DNA of 7,269 bases from Clostridiales bacterium (GTDB lineage: Bacteria; Bacillota; Clostridia; Oscillospirales; Acutalibacteraceae): NCBI GenBank assembly GCA_019419895.1, contig JAHZIE010000003.1, forward strand, positions 74,549 through 81,817, in the 5' to 3' direction. The notes under the pieces were generated by a model. It worked only from the letters and a program-made list of their open reading frames with translations. It was not told the origin of the DNA and made no database searches. Made by a program: the position numbers and the translations under genes. Below are positions 6,456-7,269 of this stretch, one piece after another (position 1 is the first letter of the stretch; each line of letters opens with the position of its first letter).

Positions 6456-6500
6456 TATAAAAAACACCTTCAGATAATTTATCTGAAGGTGTTTTTTATA
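6456..6500. terminator. Perfect 21-bp hairpin, bidirectional Rho-independent terminator
   Basis: Arms 6456-6476 and 6480-6500 are perfect inverted repeats (core ACACCTTCAGATA / TATCTGAAGGTGT) with a 3-base loop. An A run on the left arm (6459-6464) and a T run on the right arm (6492-6497) give a U-tract in both orientations. It ends the tail operon 6 bases after its last stop and could also stop transcription of the minus-strand gene entering from the right. Confidence 0.92.
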
Positions 6501-6995
6501 CTGTTTTAAGTGAATCAATCTGTCGGTGGGAATAAAAAGTATTGGTTCTCAGAATAAAGGAAAAGAGATGACAACCCATTGGTTCGATAAAATTCGGTTG
6601 TTCCGATATCCTGCTTGAACAATTGCAGTTGACATGACGCATAAACTTGCCAGGGATAGAAAAGAAAAATACAAAGAAATTTTTCTCTGATTATCTGCCG
6701 TGCGTTGAATACAAGAGAATTGCGCGCTGAAAGACAGCAGTACTGAAAAGATAATCTTCTGGAAATGCTCTAACGCCGCCTTTTCATACATTTTAAATAA
6801 GAATTTGTATTGGTTACTCTCTGAAAAGCTTGTATTTTTAAGTCGTCCTGCTCGTTAAATACTCAACCCTCATGTATTTTCCCTTATGAACCAAAATAAG
6901 GAAATTGATTCATCCGATACCAAATGGCTTTTTCGGCAAGTAATGTAGTCTTCGACGTTTGAGATCGAAATAAACCCATCACACAAAACTCCGTT
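6501..6995. other. About 495 bases with no supportable gene
   Basis: This AT-rich stretch is broken by stops in all frames. Short open pieces on the plus strand include ATG 6568 (16 codons, weak AAAGG-type ribosome site) and ATG 6634 (MTHKLARDRKEKYKEIFL, 18 residues). The 80-codon minus-strand frame at 6549-6791 is rich in S, F and I, has no ribosome site and looks like the antisense of AT-rich DNA. On the minus strand an open piece ends in MNQFPYFGS before a stop near 6890. I see no RNA gene, no att-like repeat and no clear promoter. It may be decayed sequence at the border between the tail module and other DNA. Confidence 0.5.
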
Positions 6996-7097
6996 TTATG
7001 TCTGTGTATTTCGCTTCGAGGCCACGCAATGGTGTCTTCCAAACATCGTAGCTTGTATCATGCGCCCGTTAGGGTACATGATACAGATGCACAGCAC
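6996..7097 (-). CDS. Doubtful short reading frame downstream of the minus-strand gene
   Basis: Minus-strand frame of 33 residues from a GTG at 7097, ending at TTA 6996-6998; it includes MYPNGRMIQATMFGRHHCVA, which reads as plausible protein. A good AGGAGG (minus strand, 7119-7114) lies inside the end of the preceding gene, but it is 7 bases from an in-frame ATT (7106) and 16 from the GTG, and 8 from an out-of-frame TTG that would make 15 residues. No start is convincing, and a hairpin lies within it. It could be a small gene, an old gene remnant or chance. No family recognised. Confidence 0.2.
   Translation of the reverse strand: MLCICIMYPNGRMIQATMFGRHHCVASKRNTQT
7054..7085. repeat. Imperfect inverted repeat / hairpin
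   Basis: TGTATCATG (7054-7062) is matched by CATGATACA (7077-7085), a perfect 9-bp stem; inside it CCC (7065-7067) pairs with GGG (7072-7074) around a GTTA loop. There is no T run on either side, so it is not a standard terminator. It could be an RNA hairpin after the minus-strand gene or a protein-binding or recombination site. Confidence 0.45.
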
Positions 7098-7108
7098 TTC
7101 CCCAATTT

Positions 7109-7269
7109 TTATTCCTCCTCGGGATCTTCCCATGTTCCCTGCGTGTAAGTCTCATCTACCATATCACTGATACCTGCCAACAGCATTATAATGCCTTGTA
7201 CTTTGTGGGGTTGGATGATGTAAACGCCTTTTTGTTGCTCATCTTCTACAACCAGATCAGCAGCCAGCA
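7109..7269 (-). CDS. C-terminal end of an unknown acidic protein, cut by the window edge
   Basis: On the minus strand the frame is open from the right edge to a stop whose complement is TTA at 7109-7111, showing 52 residues. The visible part reads AADLVVEDEQQKGVYIIQPH, a KVQGIIMLLAGISDMVDETY helix-like segment, and a very acidic end (TWEDPEEE). The alternation of charged and hydrophobic residues, compact strand-helix look and codon pattern support a real gene, but I do not recognise the family. It converges with the tail operon, with the bidirectional terminator at 6456-6500 between them, and it probably marks the start of a different functional unit. Confidence 0.6.
   Translation of the reverse strand, partial: LAADLVVEDEQQKGVYIIQPHKVQGIIMLLAGISDMVDETYTQGTWEDPEEE

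Noticed and set aside
6629..6660. TTGACA at 6629 as a promoter
   Set aside because: No acceptable -10 element at 16-18 bases, and no gene follows.
6549..6791. 80-residue minus-strand protein with a possible membrane segment
   Set aside because: No ribosome site, and the hydrophobic S/F composition arises from reading antisense to A-rich DNA.
6882..6901. CCTTAT / ATAAGG inverted repeat
   Set aside because: Only 6 bp with an 8-base loop in AT-rich DNA; expected by chance.
6970..7170. Plus-strand open frame of about 65-70 codons overlapping the minus-strand gene end
   Set aside because: No ribosome site, a composition rich in P, H, C and M, and it is antisense to the more credible minus-strand coding sequence.

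Overview
The window carries one long plus-strand operon (1-6449) that encodes a contractile, phage-type tail: sheath, tube, tail-assembly-chaperone-like protein, LysM baseplate protein, hub, spike, gp25-type wedge, baseplate J and a DUF2313/XkdU-type protein. Gene order follows the XkdK-to-XkdU stretch of the Bacillus PBSX element and the R-type tailocins (diffocins) of Clostridia. Strong AGGAGG-type ribosome sites, moderate GC, very short gene gaps and several GTG/TTG starts suggest a Clostridia host, perhaps Lachnospiraceae; this is inference from style, not from a marker gene.

Layout: 2-328 end of a small protein cut by the window edge, in the place where connector or tail-terminator proteins sit; 343-1386 sheath; 1401-1793 tube; 1812-2438 chaperone-like protein; 2413-2718 small, very basic protein of unknown function; 2738-3253 LysM protein; 3250-4129 baseplate hub, split by an apparent one-base frameshift near 3889-3892; 4140-4514 spike; 4511-4879 gp25-type wedge; 4892-5956 baseplate J; 5958-6449 XkdU-type protein. 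A perfect 21-bp hairpin with A and T runs (6456-6500) closes the operon and looks bidirectional.

After the terminator, 6501-6995 holds no gene I can support. A minus-strand gene enters from the right edge and ends at 7109 (52 residues seen, unrecognised). Just downstream of it on the same strand lie a doubtful short reading frame (6996-7097) and an imperfect hairpin (7054-7085).

Together the genes could build tube, sheath and a full inner baseplate. The unusual points are what is absent: no tape-measure gene where one is expected between chaperone and LysM protein (a 101-residue basic protein sits there instead), and no receptor-binding fibre, holin or lysin before the terminator. With the hub frameshift, this is either a decaying prophage/tailocin tail or a reduced contractile particle. 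The window alone does not decide between these.
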